Shown one piece after another: positions 5,902 through 15,126 of a stretch of 64,000 nucleotides of DNA. Where the stretch lies: positions 1 through 64,000 of the forward strand of contig JAJFIU010000089.1 in assembly GCA_021774695.1 (NCBI GenBank). Direction: 5' to 3'. The position numbers and the translations under genes are program-made. Numbering within the stretch: position 1 is the first letter of the stretch; each line of letters starts with the position of its first letter. Origin of the DNA: Alphaproteobacteria bacterium. Lineage in GTDB: Bacteria; Pseudomonadota; Alphaproteobacteria; Sphingomonadales; Kordiimonadaceae. The notes under the pieces are model-generated. The model ran no database searches. It was not told where the DNA came from and saw only the letters and a program-made list of their open reading frames with translations.

Positions 5902-6612
5902 ATGACGAGGGTGCTAACTCACTATACTAATTCAATCGATAATGTCGTTTCCATCTTGAGGAGCGGTTTTATCTTTGTACCAAATACCCGCGGGTTGCTT
6001 GCGGCTCTACTGGAGGTCGAGGCAATAAAAGAACAGCCTTGTCGTGGTATGGTATGTTTTACGGAGATTACCCCAGAAGATGCTGTGGAGAAGATGTCCG
6101 ATTTTGGAAAATTCGGCGTAGCGATGAAAGCGGAATGGTGTGCTTTAAACAATGCAAAGAAAGTGCATTATCTGGGAACAAACAAAAACAGCGTCGATTT
6201 TCGCGCTGCACAAAATAAGTTCCAATCAGCATATCCAAATATTGATACATCGAAAGTTCCAAGGCTGGAAGATTGGCTAAAAAACTTGGCAGCAAACAAA
6301 CGCGAATTTGCTAAATCCTTTGGAGCGGAAGAGTTCGCCGCGCTGCTCGATGAATATGAATATTATCAGACCGATGAACACTGGAGCGAACACGAATGGA
6401 GAATCATGAGGTCTCATGAATTCTCATATTCTGAGGGTATGGACCGCGCTGATTTGATCGAAACCTTAAAGCGATGTGCAGCGGCTAATAGAATACCTAC
6501 GTTGAGATTCGATCCGCAAGATGTTGCTCATTTTGTGTGTCCGGGCCACGAGCAAGACCAATTGAACGAGTTATTGCCTGAAAACTATCGATGTCATCCG
6601 ATCTACTGCTAG
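5902..6612 (+). CDS. AbiGi/DarT-like protein, possible abortive-infection ADP-ribosyltransferase fold
   Basis: 236 residues. The N terminus (LTHYTNSIDNVVSILRSGF, His7-Tyr8-Thr9) resembles the H-[YF]-T...SILxxG opening of DarT-type and related ADP-ribosyltransferase-like folds. GMVCFTEI (49-56) and EHEWR (163-167) resemble conserved blocks of the AbiGi and DUF2971 families. These have been linked to phage exclusion, but the biochemical role of this protein is unknown. The gene stands alone, 37 bases after the tRNA-Arg fragment, with no macrodomain or other antitoxin partner nearby. It ends before a strong terminator. The AGGA site is only 2 bases from the ATG, so the start is not certain. Confidence 0.65.
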   Translation: MTRVLTHYTNSIDNVVSILRSGFIFVPNTRGLLAALLEVEAIKEQPCRGMVCFTEITPEDAVEKMSDFGKFGVAMKAEWCALNNAKKVHYLGTNKNSVDFRAAQNKFQSAYPNIDTSKVPRLEDWLKNLAANKREFAKSFGAEEFAALLDEYEYYQTDEHWSEHEWRIMRSHEFSYSEGMDRADLIETLKRCAAANRIPTLRFDPQDVAHFVCPGHEQDQLNELLPENYRCHPIYC

Positions 6613-6695
6613 GGCAGATTAGCGAGCCTAGACTCGTAAAAATTCCACCATTCGCCCACCAAATGCACGATAAGATTTTGAATTTTATTGATTTT

Positions 6696-6726
6696 TTGGT
6701 GCCTCTTCTGGGCACCAATTTTTTTA
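6696..6726. terminator. Intrinsic terminator between convergent genes
   Basis: Arms TTGGTGCC (6696-6703) and GGCACCAA (6711-6718) with a 7-base loop, followed by a run of T. It should stop transcription from the AbiGi-like gene; the A/T-rich flanks on both sides would also let it serve the convergent VOC gene. Confidence 0.8.
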
Positions 6727-7104
6727 TTTTATCATATGCAATGCGCAGATCTTGTTGCCAGACGGGTCGCGCAAATAGGCCAGATACATTTGAGTTGTAT
6801 CATTGCCGCGAATGCCGGGCGGGTCTTCGATTGCCGTGCCGCCGTTGGCCAGGCCCGCTTCATGCCACGCATCAGCCAACTCAGGGCTAGCCGCACCAAA
6901 CCCTATCGTGCTGCCGTTGCCGCATGAAGCGGCTTTGCCGTCAATTGGCTTGCTGAGGGAAAATATACCGGTTTTCTCATAATAAAAGCAGCGGCCTTTT
7001 TCGTCCATAACGCCGGGCCGGTGGCCGAGAACCTCTAATATTGCATCGTAAAATTTCTTCGATTCAGCGACATCATTGGCGCCGATCATAATATGGCTAA
7101 ACAT
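6724..7104 (-). CDS. VOC (glyoxalase/bleomycin-resistance fold) family protein
   Basis: 126 residues from the ATG at 7104, which has GAGAGG upstream; the frame is open further upstream but without family similarity. The start (MFSHIMIGANDVAESKKFYD) and end (AYLRDPSGNKICALH) are the hallmarks of the vicinal-oxygen-chelate fold, with potential metal ligands at His4 and the C-terminal Glu/His region. Such proteins act as lyases, dioxygenases or ligand binders; the substrate cannot be told from sequence. Single gene, convergent with the AbiGi-like gene and divergent from the secreted protein at 7368. Confidence 0.85.
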   Translation of the reverse strand: MFSHIMIGANDVAESKKFYDAILEVLGHRPGVMDEKGRCFYYEKTGIFSLSKPIDGKAASCGNGSTIGFGAASPELADAWHEAGLANGGTAIEDPPGIRGNDTTQMYLAYLRDPSGNKICALHMIK

Positions 7105-7367
7105 AGCTATGTACCTCTCAAAACTAAATGGTCCCGATTGTATGACCAGCGGCTGTGCGTTAGTCAATACTGCTGCAACCATATCCCAACTCTGCCTGAT
7201 CCAACTTGCCCGGGCTGACCTGCATGAACAGATAACCGACACGGCTTCGACAACGCTTCCTTAGCTATCGTTCTGGCCCGCGGCACACCCGTTTCACCGA
7301 AATTAACTGGCGGCGCAGCGCGCTTATGGTCACTTTGGTTTAGCAAAAGAAGAATAGGGGATATTCA

Positions 7368-7931
7368 ATGCGAAAAATGTCAGTGGTACTTGCCGCGATC
7401 ATCGCGCTAACGGGATCGCAAGGCGCCTACGCCCAAGCCAGCTGCGAACTTGGAAAACCGGCAGAGGGTATGCCGCCAGAGTTTGACCAGTTCAAATTTA
7501 TTATCGGCGACTTTGACATTAATGTGCGCAAAATGACCGAGGACGGCTGGAGCGATCCGATCGGAAAGGCCCGCTGGAACGGCCGCTACTCATTGGGTGG
7601 CCAGGCGATCATGGACTGGTGGCACGGGTCGGGCGGTGGCGGCGGGGTTAACCTGCGCATGTACGACCCAAAACTTGGCGAGTGGCGAACTGCCTGGCAA
7701 GCAACCGGCAATTTCGAAACCCGCGACCTGCGCCAGAAGATATGGCCCGAGGACGGACTGCTTCATTTATGGCAGGTTTATCCCGAAGCGCCTGAGCGTA
7801 ATTTATATTTTGAAACTTATAACGACGGCAGGTGGGCACGAATAGACCAAAGAAAAGACCCTGAAACCGGCGAATGGAAACCAGTGTTTATGCTGGAGGC
7901 TGTTCCTGCGGCTTGCGAACCAAGAAACTAG
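7368..7931 (+). CDS. Secreted protein, DUF1579-like
   Basis: 187 residues with a clear Sec signal peptide (MRKMSVVLAAIIALTGSQGAYAQA, cleavage after AYA or AQA). The mature part has the pattern of DUF1579-like beta-barrel proteins: an opening FIIGDFDINV, repeated WxG/W strands (GRYSLGGQAIMDWWHG, LGEWRTAWQA), and YFETYNDGRWARID. Such proteins are periplasmic or surface proteins of unknown role, probably lipocalin-like binders. A GGGG-containing ribosome-binding site lies about 7 bases upstream. Single transcription unit. Confidence 0.7.
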   Translation: MRKMSVVLAAIIALTGSQGAYAQASCELGKPAEGMPPEFDQFKFIIGDFDINVRKMTEDGWSDPIGKARWNGRYSLGGQAIMDWWHGSGGGGGVNLRMYDPKLGEWRTAWQATGNFETRDLRQKIWPEDGLLHLWQVYPEAPERNLYFETYNDGRWARIDQRKDPETGEWKPVFMLEAVPAACEPRN

Positions 7932-7992
7932 CCGCCGCAAACGCTTCAAATGATGGCAACGTGTGATGGCATAGCGGTCGGGGGCATTCGAC

Positions 7993-8793
7993 TCACTCGA
8001 AATACACCATACATTGGCGCGAAAGCGCGATCAGTGCTCCGCTTTCGCTGTATATGCTGCCGCTTTGCTGCGAATAACCACCTGCAGCGGCATCAAGCGC
8101 AAAATCCAGATAGAACCAATCACCTTGCACTTGTTCCGGCGACACAATAAATTCGATCGACCAGCTCATGGTGCTGGCACGCGCAGGCTGATCATAATGG
8201 CTCAGGATAACCGGGGGCGGCATATCCGCGATACTGATGATTTTGGCGATGGGGAATGCATTCATATCGCTGCGGTGCCGCACCCACATAGACGTGCGGC
8301 GGTCTTTCGAACCGCTCATCGGCACGCCGCCGCCGGTCCAGCGGATATCAAAATTATCAAGAAATCCCGGCAGCGGGCGCAGATCTTTCTGCATCGACGG
8401 CACGCTATCGCGCGCTGGCATATGGACAGCCTTATCTGGAACCATCTCAACGCCGGGCCGGTCATCGCCGAAGGCGGCTGATGCCGTGAAACAAACCTGA
8501 TCGCCCGAAAGTATATCGGCGCGAGTTTGCACCACAGCACGACCCTCCCGCAAAATTTCAGTCTTTATGGCCAAATCGCCTTCTGGTGCCGGTGCAACAA
8601 AATTTCCAAGAAACGACCGAATCGGTCTTGGTGCCGACAGCAGGTTTGCCATAGCATCTGCAGCTATTGCAGCCACCAGCCCACCATAAACCGCGCGCCC
8701 CTGCGCCCACCCGGCTGGTATTTGCACGCTACCGCCGGCTGTTCCGGCCAGATTTTCCATAATTTCTTGCATGCTGGTGGTATCAGACATCAT
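7993..8793 (-). CDS. Acyl-CoA thioesterase-like double-hotdog protein
   Basis: 266 residues. Residues 25-110 (GWAQGRAVYGGLVAAIAADA, then RSFLGNFVAPAPEGDLAIK) and 190-266 (VILSHYDQPARASTMSWSIE, GDWFYLDF, GSIYSESGALIALSRQ) form the two hotdog repeats of TesB-like/thioesterase-superfamily proteins. The family hydrolyses acyl-CoA thioesters in the cytoplasm; chain length cannot be predicted. There is a second ATG 3 bases downstream. It is divergent from rnd across about 215 bases. Confidence 0.8.
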   Translation of the reverse strand: MMSDTTSMQEIMENLAGTAGGSVQIPAGWAQGRAVYGGLVAAIAADAMANLLSAPRPIRSFLGNFVAPAPEGDLAIKTEILREGRAVVQTRADILSGDQVCFTASAAFGDDRPGVEMVPDKAVHMPARDSVPSMQKDLRPLPGFLDNFDIRWTGGGVPMSGSKDRRTSMWVRHRSDMNAFPIAKIISIADMPPPVILSHYDQPARASTMSWSIEFIVSPEQVQGDWFYLDFALDAAAGGYSQQSGSIYSESGALIALSRQCMVYFE

Positions 8794-9007
8794 TGGCTCT
8801 CACTGCTTGTTAACATTGGGTTTTCTGCTGCTCAGACAGTAGCTAGTGCGGCAACCATACATGCCAAGGATTTCGGCCAAAGCAACAATAATGTATGCCG
8901 CAAATACAATGATCAACGAAGCGCCCTTTATTCTGCCATAACCTTCTCTATAATAGCCGAAAATTACAAACTGCCGTTTTTGGCAGCGATTAAAGGATTG
9001 CCAACGA

Positions 9008-9619
9008 ATGGCCATTTATTTTTACGAAGACGATTTGCCCGCCGATGTTTCTTTCGGGGCTAGCGTCGCGGTTGACAGCGAGACCATGGGCCTTAACCCG
9101 CACCGGGACCGCTTGTGTGTGGTGCAGCTATCATCCGGCGACGGAAACGCCCATCTGGTGCGTTTCAAGCAAGGCAGTTATAGCGCACCCAATCTGAAAC
9201 GGCTGATGACAGATCCGGGCGTTCTCAAGATATTCCACTTTGCCCGCTTCGACGTGGCGGTGATGAAAAAATACTTGGGCGTGGATACAGCACCGATCTA
9301 TTGCACCAAAATTGCCTCCAAACTGGTTCGCACCTATACTGATAGGCACGGACTGAAAGACCTATGCGCCGAGCTTGCCGGCGTGACACTGGACAAGCAA
9401 CAACAGTCTAGTGACTGGGGCGCTGACAAAATTAGCGATGCCCAGCAAACTTACGCCGCAGCGGACGTATTGTATCTGCACACACTCATGCAAAAGCTGG
9501 ACACTATGCTGGCACGCGAGGGCCGAGCTGAGACGGCTGCAGCTGCGTTTGCGTTTCTTGCCACCCGCGCCGACATGGATTTGGCTGGGTTCGGTGCAAT
9601 GGATATATTCTCACACTGA
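9008..9619 (+). CDS. rnd: Ribonuclease D-like 3'-5' exonuclease (short form)
   Basis: 203 residues. The DEDDy exonuclease motifs are visible: Asp23 and Glu25 in VDSETMGL, Asp82 in HFARFD, and Tyr149/Asp153 in YAAADVLYL. It lacks the HRDC domains of the 375-residue E. coli enzyme, as is usual for the alphaproteobacterial short form. It would trim 3' ends of tRNA and other small RNAs. AAAGGA lies 9 bases upstream of the ATG. It opens the rnd-lptC-lptA-lptB-rpoN-hpf-ptsN cluster, a gene order widely conserved in Alphaproteobacteria. Confidence 0.93.
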   Translation: MAIYFYEDDLPADVSFGASVAVDSETMGLNPHRDRLCVVQLSSGDGNAHLVRFKQGSYSAPNLKRLMTDPGVLKIFHFARFDVAVMKKYLGVDTAPIYCTKIASKLVRTYTDRHGLKDLCAELAGVTLDKQQQSSDWGADKISDAQQTYAAADVLYLHTLMQKLDTMLAREGRAETAAAAFAFLATRADMDLAGFGAMDIFSH

Positions 9620-9646
9620 GACAGCACGACCTGAAGGACAGTTGGT

Positions 9647-10348
9647 TTGAGTAGCCCGGTCAAAGATCATTATCAAAGCCCTGAGCGTGCCCGCGAGGTG
9701 GCTAAGGCAGGCCTGCGCCCGGCCATGTCGGCTGACGGGCGTACCAACTGGGATGGTTTTATCCGCCTGATGCAAATTTTTCTGCCAATCAGCGCCTTAA
9801 TTCTCGGGACCATAACCATTGGCTGGCCGTTTTTGAACGATGCTGAAGTAAGTTTCACCCTGTCGAAGGACGATGTCGCTCGTTCGGACGGCATTATCAG
9901 AATGACCAACATGAATTACGTTGGCACTGACGCCAAAAACCGACTGTTTCGTATTCACGCGAACTCCGGCGAACAAGACAACCCAAGCGCCCCCCGGGTA
10001 CGGCTCACCGATATCCGAGCGGAAATGGAACTTGAAGAAGGCCAGTTGGCAACCGTTGATGCCCGCACTGGCATACTCCGGACCAAAACCAACAGTCTCT
10101 CCCTAATCGGCGGGGTTAATCTGGCAACAGGAAACGGCTATACACTACAAATGGCTGGCGCAGAAATTGACCTGCGATCCCGGTCTGCTACCGGGCAGGG
10201 AGACGTGACCGGACGCTCGGAGCTAGGCCAATTAAAAGCCGCGCGCATGAGTTTGAATGTTAAAGAAAAAGAAGCTGTGTTCGAAGGCGGTGTTTCGTTG
10301 CATATTACGCCGAAGCGCCCGTTAGGCGAACCGGAAACCGGGAGATGA
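9647..10348 (+). CDS. lptC: LPS export protein LptC
   Basis: 233 residues from a TTG start with GAAGGA upstream. A single membrane helix (residues 41-63, LMQIFLPISALILGTITIGW) is followed by a periplasmic beta-jellyroll domain (SGEQDNPSAPRVRLTDIRAE, NGYTLQMAGAEIDL, AVFEGGVSLHI). LptC is the bitopic component that takes LPS from LptBFG and passes it to LptA. The 4-base overlap with lptA and position in rnd-lptCAB support the assignment. The cytoplasmic N-terminal segment of about 40 residues is typical of alphaproteobacterial LptC. Confidence 0.9.
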   Translation: MSSPVKDHYQSPERAREVAKAGLRPAMSADGRTNWDGFIRLMQIFLPISALILGTITIGWPFLNDAEVSFTLSKDDVARSDGIIRMTNMNYVGTDAKNRLFRIHANSGEQDNPSAPRVRLTDIRAEMELEEGQLATVDARTGILRTKTNSLSLIGGVNLATGNGYTLQMAGAEIDLRSRSATGQGDVTGRSELGQLKAARMSLNVKEKEAVFEGGVSLHITPKRPLGEPETGR

Positions 10349-10911
10349 TCATGACCGTAACGACATTATGGCTCAGCCAAATACGCAGCGCCGCCGCGGT
10401 GATGGTTGCGTTAGTTTTATGGGCTGGCGGCATTACAGCGCCCGCCATCGGTCAGTCGGTTCTCAAAGACCATGATACATACCAGCCCATCGACATTACT
10501 GCCGAGCGGCTCGAGATGCAGCAAAAGCAGGGTCGAGCTGTTTTCACAGGTGCCGTGCAGGTTCTCCAGGGCAAGCTAACACTGCGCTCCAATACCATCA
10601 CGGTTTTTTATGATCGGCCCAAAGCAGACGGAGACCCGTCCATTTCTCGGCTGGATGCCCAAGGGCAATTTCAGTTGCTGTCTGATAGCGAAACGCTTAC
10701 CGGTGACTGGGGTGTTTATGATGTGGACCGGCAGTTGATCACAGTTGGCGGTGCCGTCATATTCAAGCAAGGAACCTCGGAATTAACCGGTTCACGGCTG
10801 GAGTTTGATCTGGTGTCAGGTCTGGCAAAACTGGACGGTAAAAACACCGCAACAGAAGATGGCCGCGTGCGCGGCACCTTCAGCGTTCCAAGCAAGCCCA
10901 AACCCGATTGA
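10345..10911 (+). CDS. lptA: LPS transport periplasmic protein LptA
   Basis: 188 residues: a hydrophobic signal segment (about 15-36) then an OstA-like domain (ITAERLEMQQKQGRAVFTGA, VQVLQGKLTLRSNTITVFYD, LITVGGAVIFKQGTSELTG). LptA forms the periplasmic bridge carrying LPS between LptC and LptD. Two Met codons (residues 1 and 3) are near the start; the first overlaps lptC by 4 bases. The absence of the next gene, lptB, for 304 bases is a slightly long gap for this cluster. Confidence 0.92.
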   Translation: MIMTVTTLWLSQIRSAAAVMVALVLWAGGITAPAIGQSVLKDHDTYQPIDITAERLEMQQKQGRAVFTGAVQVLQGKLTLRSNTITVFYDRPKADGDPSISRLDAQGQFQLLSDSETLTGDWGVYDVDRQLITVGGAVIFKQGTSELTGSRLEFDLVSGLAKLDGKNTATEDGRVRGTFSVPSKPKPD

Positions 10912-11215
10912 TCAGGTGACCATTCGTCATTACTCAACAGTGGTGGCACGGCAGCTTGTTAATAAAATTATAGTCTGACCTGCCGCACTGTCATCGACAG
11001 GATATCCAATCACTCTACCAAAACCACCATTGGCAAAATCACGAATTTTCCGGGATTCATTATTTATTTCACTGGATTGGCCGGGGCGTTCATGATTTAT
11101 TGACAATTATCATGCACAAATTGAGCCAAGATGTGGCTTGCTCACGGTCCGGAAGAGGCCATAGCGCGATAAAACAATAAAATATCAACCACAACCGGAA
11201 TGATTTGAGACAATT
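10912..11215. other. Gene-free stretch between lptA and lptB
   Basis: About 300 bases without a credible reading frame. There is a TTGACA at 11100-11105, but no good -10 hexamer at 16-18 bases, so a promoter for lptB-rpoN is only suggested. No strong terminator hairpin was seen after lptA. Confidence 0.5.
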
Positions 11216-11986
11216 ATGACTGCAGAACAGCAGCTAAAGCAGGAAAACGGCGCGGCCGAAACCTTTGACGGCCTGAACGTGCTGGGCATTGGTAAATCTT
11301 ATAATGGTCGGCCGGTGCTGCGCGATATATCCCTGTCGGTTCACCGCGGCGAAGTCGTTGGGCTTTTGGGCCCTAACGGCGCGGGAAAAACAACCTGTTT
11401 TTACAGCATCACTGGGCTGATCGCACCAGACCATGGTCGGGTTGAGCTGGACGGCCAGGACATCACCCACATGCCCATGTATCGCCGCGCCCGGCTTGGC
11501 ATCGGGTATCTGCCGCAAGAAACATCAATTTTTCGCGGCATGACCGTTGAAGAAAACATTAGAGCCGTTCTTGAGGTTGTTGAACCCGACCGCGCCCTAC
11601 GGAACGCCATGCTGGACGAACTACTGGATGAGTTTTCTATCACTCACTTGCGCAACACACCAGCTCTTGCCCTTTCGGGCGGCGAGCGCCGCAGATGTGA
11701 AATCGCCCGTGCACTGGCGGCCAGACCAAAGTTTATCCTGCTGGACGAACCTTTTGCCGGCATTGACCCGATCGCCATCGCCGACATTCGTGAACTAACT
11801 GCACACCTGAAAGACCGGGGCATCGGTGTTTTGATCACCGATCACAATGTACGCGAAACCCTCGATATTATTGATCGCGCCTTCATCAGTTATGATGGCC
11901 ATGTTCTGTTTGAAGGCAATGCAGAAGCTGTACTGGCCAGCGAAGAGGTGCGCCGCGTGTACCTCGGCGACAGCTTCAGTTTGTAG
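11216..11986 (+). CDS. lptB: LPS export ABC transporter ATP-binding protein LptB
   Basis: 256 residues with all ABC ATPase motifs: Walker A GPNGAGKT (52-59), Q-loop YLPQETSIF, signature LSGGERRR, Walker [14 protein letters not shown] and the H-loop His in ITDHNVRET. The PQE[12 protein letters not shown] segment is characteristic of LptB. It powers LPS extraction by LptFG at the inner membrane. It is followed by rpoN after 11 bases, the standard alphaproteobacterial arrangement. The N terminus carries about 20 extra residues. Confidence 0.96.
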   Translation: MTAEQQLKQENGAAETFDGLNVLGIGKSYNGRPVLRDISLSVHRGEVVGLLGPNGAGKTTCFYSITGLIAPDHGRVELDGQDITHMPMYRRARLGIGYLPQETSIFRGMTVEENIRAVLEVVEPDRALRNAMLDELLDEFSITHLRNTPALALSGGERRRCEIARALAARPKFILLDEPFAGIDPIAIADIRELTAHLKDRGIGVLITDHNVRETLDIIDRAFISYDGHVLFEGNAEAVLASEEVRRVYLGDSFSL

Positions 11987-11997
11987 AGGGATTTGCG

Positions 11998-13602
11998 ATG
12001 GCATTAACCCCAAGATTGGACCTAAGACAAAGCCAACAATTGGTTATGACGCCGCAATTGCAGCAGGCGATCAAACTGTTGCAACTTTCCAATCTTGACC
12101 TCGCGGACTATGTCACCACCGAAGTGGAGAAAAACCCGTTCCTCGAAGTCGGCGAAACGGACACTGGCGCGCCAGCTGAAGGCGGCGAGCACGGCGGCAC
12201 TCATACTGACGACACGATCCGCGAGCGCGAGACAGATTCAAATGGCCGGGATGTCAGCAGTGACGGTGGCGACGCTAGCGACGGCATGGTCGCTTCTGAC
12301 CGCAGTATGGAAAGCGGACTGGACACATCCAGCTCATCCGATGCGGCACTTGATACCAACATGGACACAAATATCTATAATAATGACGCTGCGCCGGACC
12401 GCGCGGATGCAAGCGGCGGTCTTTCGTCCGGCCTCACATACGAAGGCGGCGGCACGATAAAGGGCGGCGGCGGTGTTTATGATGACCGCGGACTGGACCA
12501 AACCCTGGAAGGCGAGGAAAATCTGCATGATTTTCTGCAGCGACAAATGTTGGTTTTGTTTGAAGGCCCAGCCGAGCGCCTTGTTGCAACCTATATCATC
12601 GATGCTGTCGACGAAGCGGGGTATGTGCCTCCAGCAATTGTCAGCGAAGTTGCAGAGCGCCTGGGCGCGTCGGACGAAGCTGTAGGCCGAATATTTACGT
12701 CATTGCAAACATTGGAGCCATCGGGGGTTTTTGCCCGATCCCTTTCTGAGTGCCTGGCGATCCAGTTAAAAGACCAGGACCGCTTTGATCCAGCGATGCA
12801 GGCGCTAGTTGAGAATCTGGAACTGTTGGCCAAGCGCGAACTATCAACGCTTAAAAAATTGTGCGGCATCGACCAGGAAGACATGACTGACATGATCCGG
12901 GAAATACGGACGCTCAACCCCAAGCCTGGGCTGGCGCATGGCGGGCAGGCTGTTCAGCCAGTGGTGCCCGATATTTTCATCCAAAAAAGTCCCGCCGGTA
13001 CTTGGATCGTAGAATTGAATACCGACACACTGCCCAAAGTGTTGGTTAATTCGCAGTATGTGAGCGAATTGTCGGGAATAGGCCAAGACAAAGAAGCCAA
13101 GGCTTTCGTCTCGGACTGCATGTCTAACGCCAATTGGCTGGTGAAAGCCCTGGACCAGCGTGCGCGTACAATTTTGAAAGTTGCCACTGCTTTGGTGAAA
13201 ACGCAGCAACCATTTTTTGAACATGGGGTTCGCTATCTGAAGCCATTAACACTGAAAGACATTGCCGAAGAGATTGAGATGCACGAATCCACCGTTTCTC
13301 GGGTTACCAACAATAAATTTCTTTCCTGTCCGCGCGGCATGTTTGAATTAAAATATTTCTTTACCTCATCAATTTCTTCTGCCGACGGCGGTGATGCCCA
13401 CTCTGCCGAGTCGGTAAAATACCGCCTGAAAGAATTGATTGATGCTGAAGACCCAAAGAAAATTCTATCTGATGACAAGCTGGTTGTGATGATGAAGGCG
13501 GATGGGATTGATATCGCGCGCCGTACAGTCGCCAAATATAGAGAAGCGATGAAAATTTCTTCCTCGGTCCAGCGGCGGCGCCAAAAAAACATGGCAACCT
13601 GA
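11998..13602 (+). CDS. rpoN: RNA polymerase sigma-54 factor RpoN
   Basis: 534 residues. Region I (residues about 4-50, Gln/Leu-rich, LRQSQQLVMTPQLQQAIKLL) interacts with enhancer-binding proteins; region II (about 52-165) is acidic, low-complexity and long; region III contains the core-binding and HTH parts (TLKDIAEEIEMHESTVSRVT); the RpoN box ARRTVAKYRE (507-516) is intact. It recognises -24/-12 promoters and needs AAA+ activators such as the response regulator at 18441. AGAGGG precedes the ATG. It sits in its usual place before hpf and ptsN. Confidence 0.97.
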   Translation: MALTPRLDLRQSQQLVMTPQLQQAIKLLQLSNLDLADYVTTEVEKNPFLEVGETDTGAPAEGGEHGGTHTDDTIRERETDSNGRDVSSDGGDASDGMVASDRSMESGLDTSSSSDAALDTNMDTNIYNNDAAPDRADASGGLSSGLTYEGGGTIKGGGGVYDDRGLDQTLEGEENLHDFLQRQMLVLFEGPAERLVATYIIDAVDEAGYVPPAIVSEVAERLGASDEAVGRIFTSLQTLEPSGVFARSLSECLAIQLKDQDRFDPAMQALVENLELLAKRELSTLKKLCGIDQEDMTDMIREIRTLNPKPGLAHGGQAVQPVVPDIFIQKSPAGTWIVELNTDTLPKVLVNSQYVSELSGIGQDKEAKAFVSDCMSNANWLVKALDQRARTILKVATALVKTQQPFFEHGVRYLKPLTLKDIAEEIEMHESTVSRVTNNKFLSCPRGMFELKYFFTSSISSADGGDAHSAESVKYRLKELIDAEDPKKILSDDKLVVMMKADGIDIARRTVAKYREAMKISSSVQRRRQKNMAT

Positions 13603-13928
13603 GTCGGTGCTTTTTGCATAAGACGGGTAATTTTTTTGCACATAAAACCGTTTATTTTTCAGTGCTTTGATGAAAATCAAGACGCGCACAAATGTTTTGA
13701 GTAAGCTTATACTGCTAGGGTTGGACCACTGTCGCAACGACGGTTTAACCCGAGTTCGGTTGGTTAGATAACCGAATTAAAGGCTGCCTATGTCAAACCC
13801 GGTAAGGGACGCTAGGCTTATATTGCCCTTGTTGGTTGACCGAACATTCGGGCAGGTCAACATAGTTTCGACAGCCACTTGAACGGTTCAAGGACCAGGC
13901 TGGTCGCAAAAAAGGAAGATTAGCACAT
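13603..13928. other. Gene-free stretch between rpoN and hpf
   Basis: About 325 bases with no credible gene. It contains an inverted repeat, TTCGGTT (13755-13761) and AACCGAA (13770-13776) with an 8-base loop and no following T run, and A/T-rich segments around 13620-13660 and 13680-13715 where an hpf promoter could lie. No consensus promoter could be fixed. Confidence 0.5.
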
Positions 13929-14510
13929 ATGGATATCAATGTTACCGGACGCAAAGTGAACGTTGGCGAAGCCCTCACAGCACATGTAAAAGACAGACTA
14001 GCCATTGTTTCCGATAAATATTTTAACCGATCCATTGACGCTTCCACCACATTTGCCAAAGAAGGCCACAGTTACCGAACCGATATTTCACTTCACCCCA
14101 ATCAAGGGGTTAATCTTCACAGCCGTGCCGAGGCGGAAGACCCCTATGCGGCATTTGAGCTGGCTGCAGAAAAAGTGGAAAAACAGTTGCGTCGATACAA
14201 ACGACGCCTTAAGAACCACCATAATTTGCCCAGCCGTGACATTGCGATGGAGATAGCGCGCGACGTTGTTATAGCGCCGGAGCCGGACAATGACACAGAC
14301 GGGGCAGTTGAAACCAGCGAAGATGATCAGCCAATTATCATAGCTGAAAGTAACCGTGAGATACCGAAAGTATCAGTTGGCGACGCCGCGATGTTGATGG
14401 ACTTGGCAGACGCAAATGCATTTGTATTCCGCAACATTAAAGGAAATGTGCTTGAAGTTGTATACCGCCGCGCCGATGGTAACATCGGCTGGATTAGCCC
14501 AAAAGACTAA
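13929..14510 (+). CDS. hpf: Ribosome hibernation-promoting factor, long form
   Basis: 193 residues. The N-terminal domain (1-105; MDINVTGRKVNVGEALTAHV, KVEKQLRRYKRRLKNHH) is the S30AE/YfiA fold that binds the decoding centre. The C-terminal domain (about 130-193; PKVSVGDAAMLMDLADANAF, NVLEVVYRRADGNIGWI) is the dimerisation domain of long HPF, which joins two 70S ribosomes into 100S dimers in slow growth. The two domains are linked by an acidic spacer. It lies between rpoN and ptsN, as in many proteobacteria. Confidence 0.95.
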   Translation: MDINVTGRKVNVGEALTAHVKDRLAIVSDKYFNRSIDASTTFAKEGHSYRTDISLHPNQGVNLHSRAEAEDPYAAFELAAEKVEKQLRRYKRRLKNHHNLPSRDIAMEIARDVVIAPEPDNDTDGAVETSEDDQPIIIAESNREIPKVSVGDAAMLMDLADANAFVFRNIKGNVLEVVYRRADGNIGWISPKD

Positions 14511-14646
14511 CCAAAATACCCTGAACGGGTAATTGCGCTAAACAACCACTGCGCGGCCAGCATAATGTGCCGCGCGGGCAAGCAAAGCCGCCAGAGTTTG
14601 TAATGCATGCCATCGAAGCCACGATGACACAGGCAAGAGAGTTGTA

Positions 14647-15108
14647 ATGAATATCGAAGATTTGTTGGTCACCGATCTGGTTTATGCTGACTTCAAAGCC
14701 TCCAGTAAAAAACAAGCGCTTCAAAATCTTTCCCGTCGTTGGGCGGAGGTTCACAGCATGGACGACCGTCTGGTTATGGAAAAACTGTTGGACCGTGAGC
14801 GATTGGGCAGCACCGGTGTTGGCAAAGGTGTTGCCATTCCGCATGCTCGCATAGAGGGTTTGACAGAAATCAGCGGCGCGTTTGCACGGCTTGCGGCACC
14901 CGTCGATTTTGATGCAGTGGACGACGTACCAGTAGATTTAGTCTTCATGTTATTTGCGCCAGAAGACGCGGGCGCCGATCACTTAAAAGCCTTGGCACGG
15001 GTGTCACGGCTTCTGCGCGACAGCGCTGCCTGTGATAAATTCAGGCAAACAACCAATGCAGGCGCACTATATGCAATGATTGTTCAACCAACCAGCAACG
15101 CAGCCTAG
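14647..15108 (+). CDS. ptsN: Nitrogen PTS EIIA protein PtsN
   Basis: 153 residues with the EIIA (PTS fructose/mannitol type) domain; the phosphorylated His is His66 in GVGKGVAIPHARI. PtsN receives phosphate from PtsP-NPr and regulates K+ uptake and nitrogen/carbon balance rather than carrying sugar. Note that a TrkH potassium transporter is encoded at 49813, although there is no physical linkage. It is the last gene of the rnd-lpt-rpoN cluster and converges with truA. Confidence 0.95.
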   Translation: MNIEDLLVTDLVYADFKASSKKQALQNLSRRWAEVHSMDDRLVMEKLLDRERLGSTGVGKGVAIPHARIEGLTEISGAFARLAAPVDFDAVDDVPVDLVFMLFAPEDAGADHLKALARVSRLLRDSAACDKFRQTTNAGALYAMIVQPTSNAA

Positions 15109-15126
15109 CCTCAACCCTCCAGCGTT

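Noticed and set aside
10944-10960. TGGCACG...TTG resembling a sigma-54 promoter near rpoN.
   Set aside because: The GG and GC elements must be 10 bases apart; here the spacing is one base off and the GC is TG.
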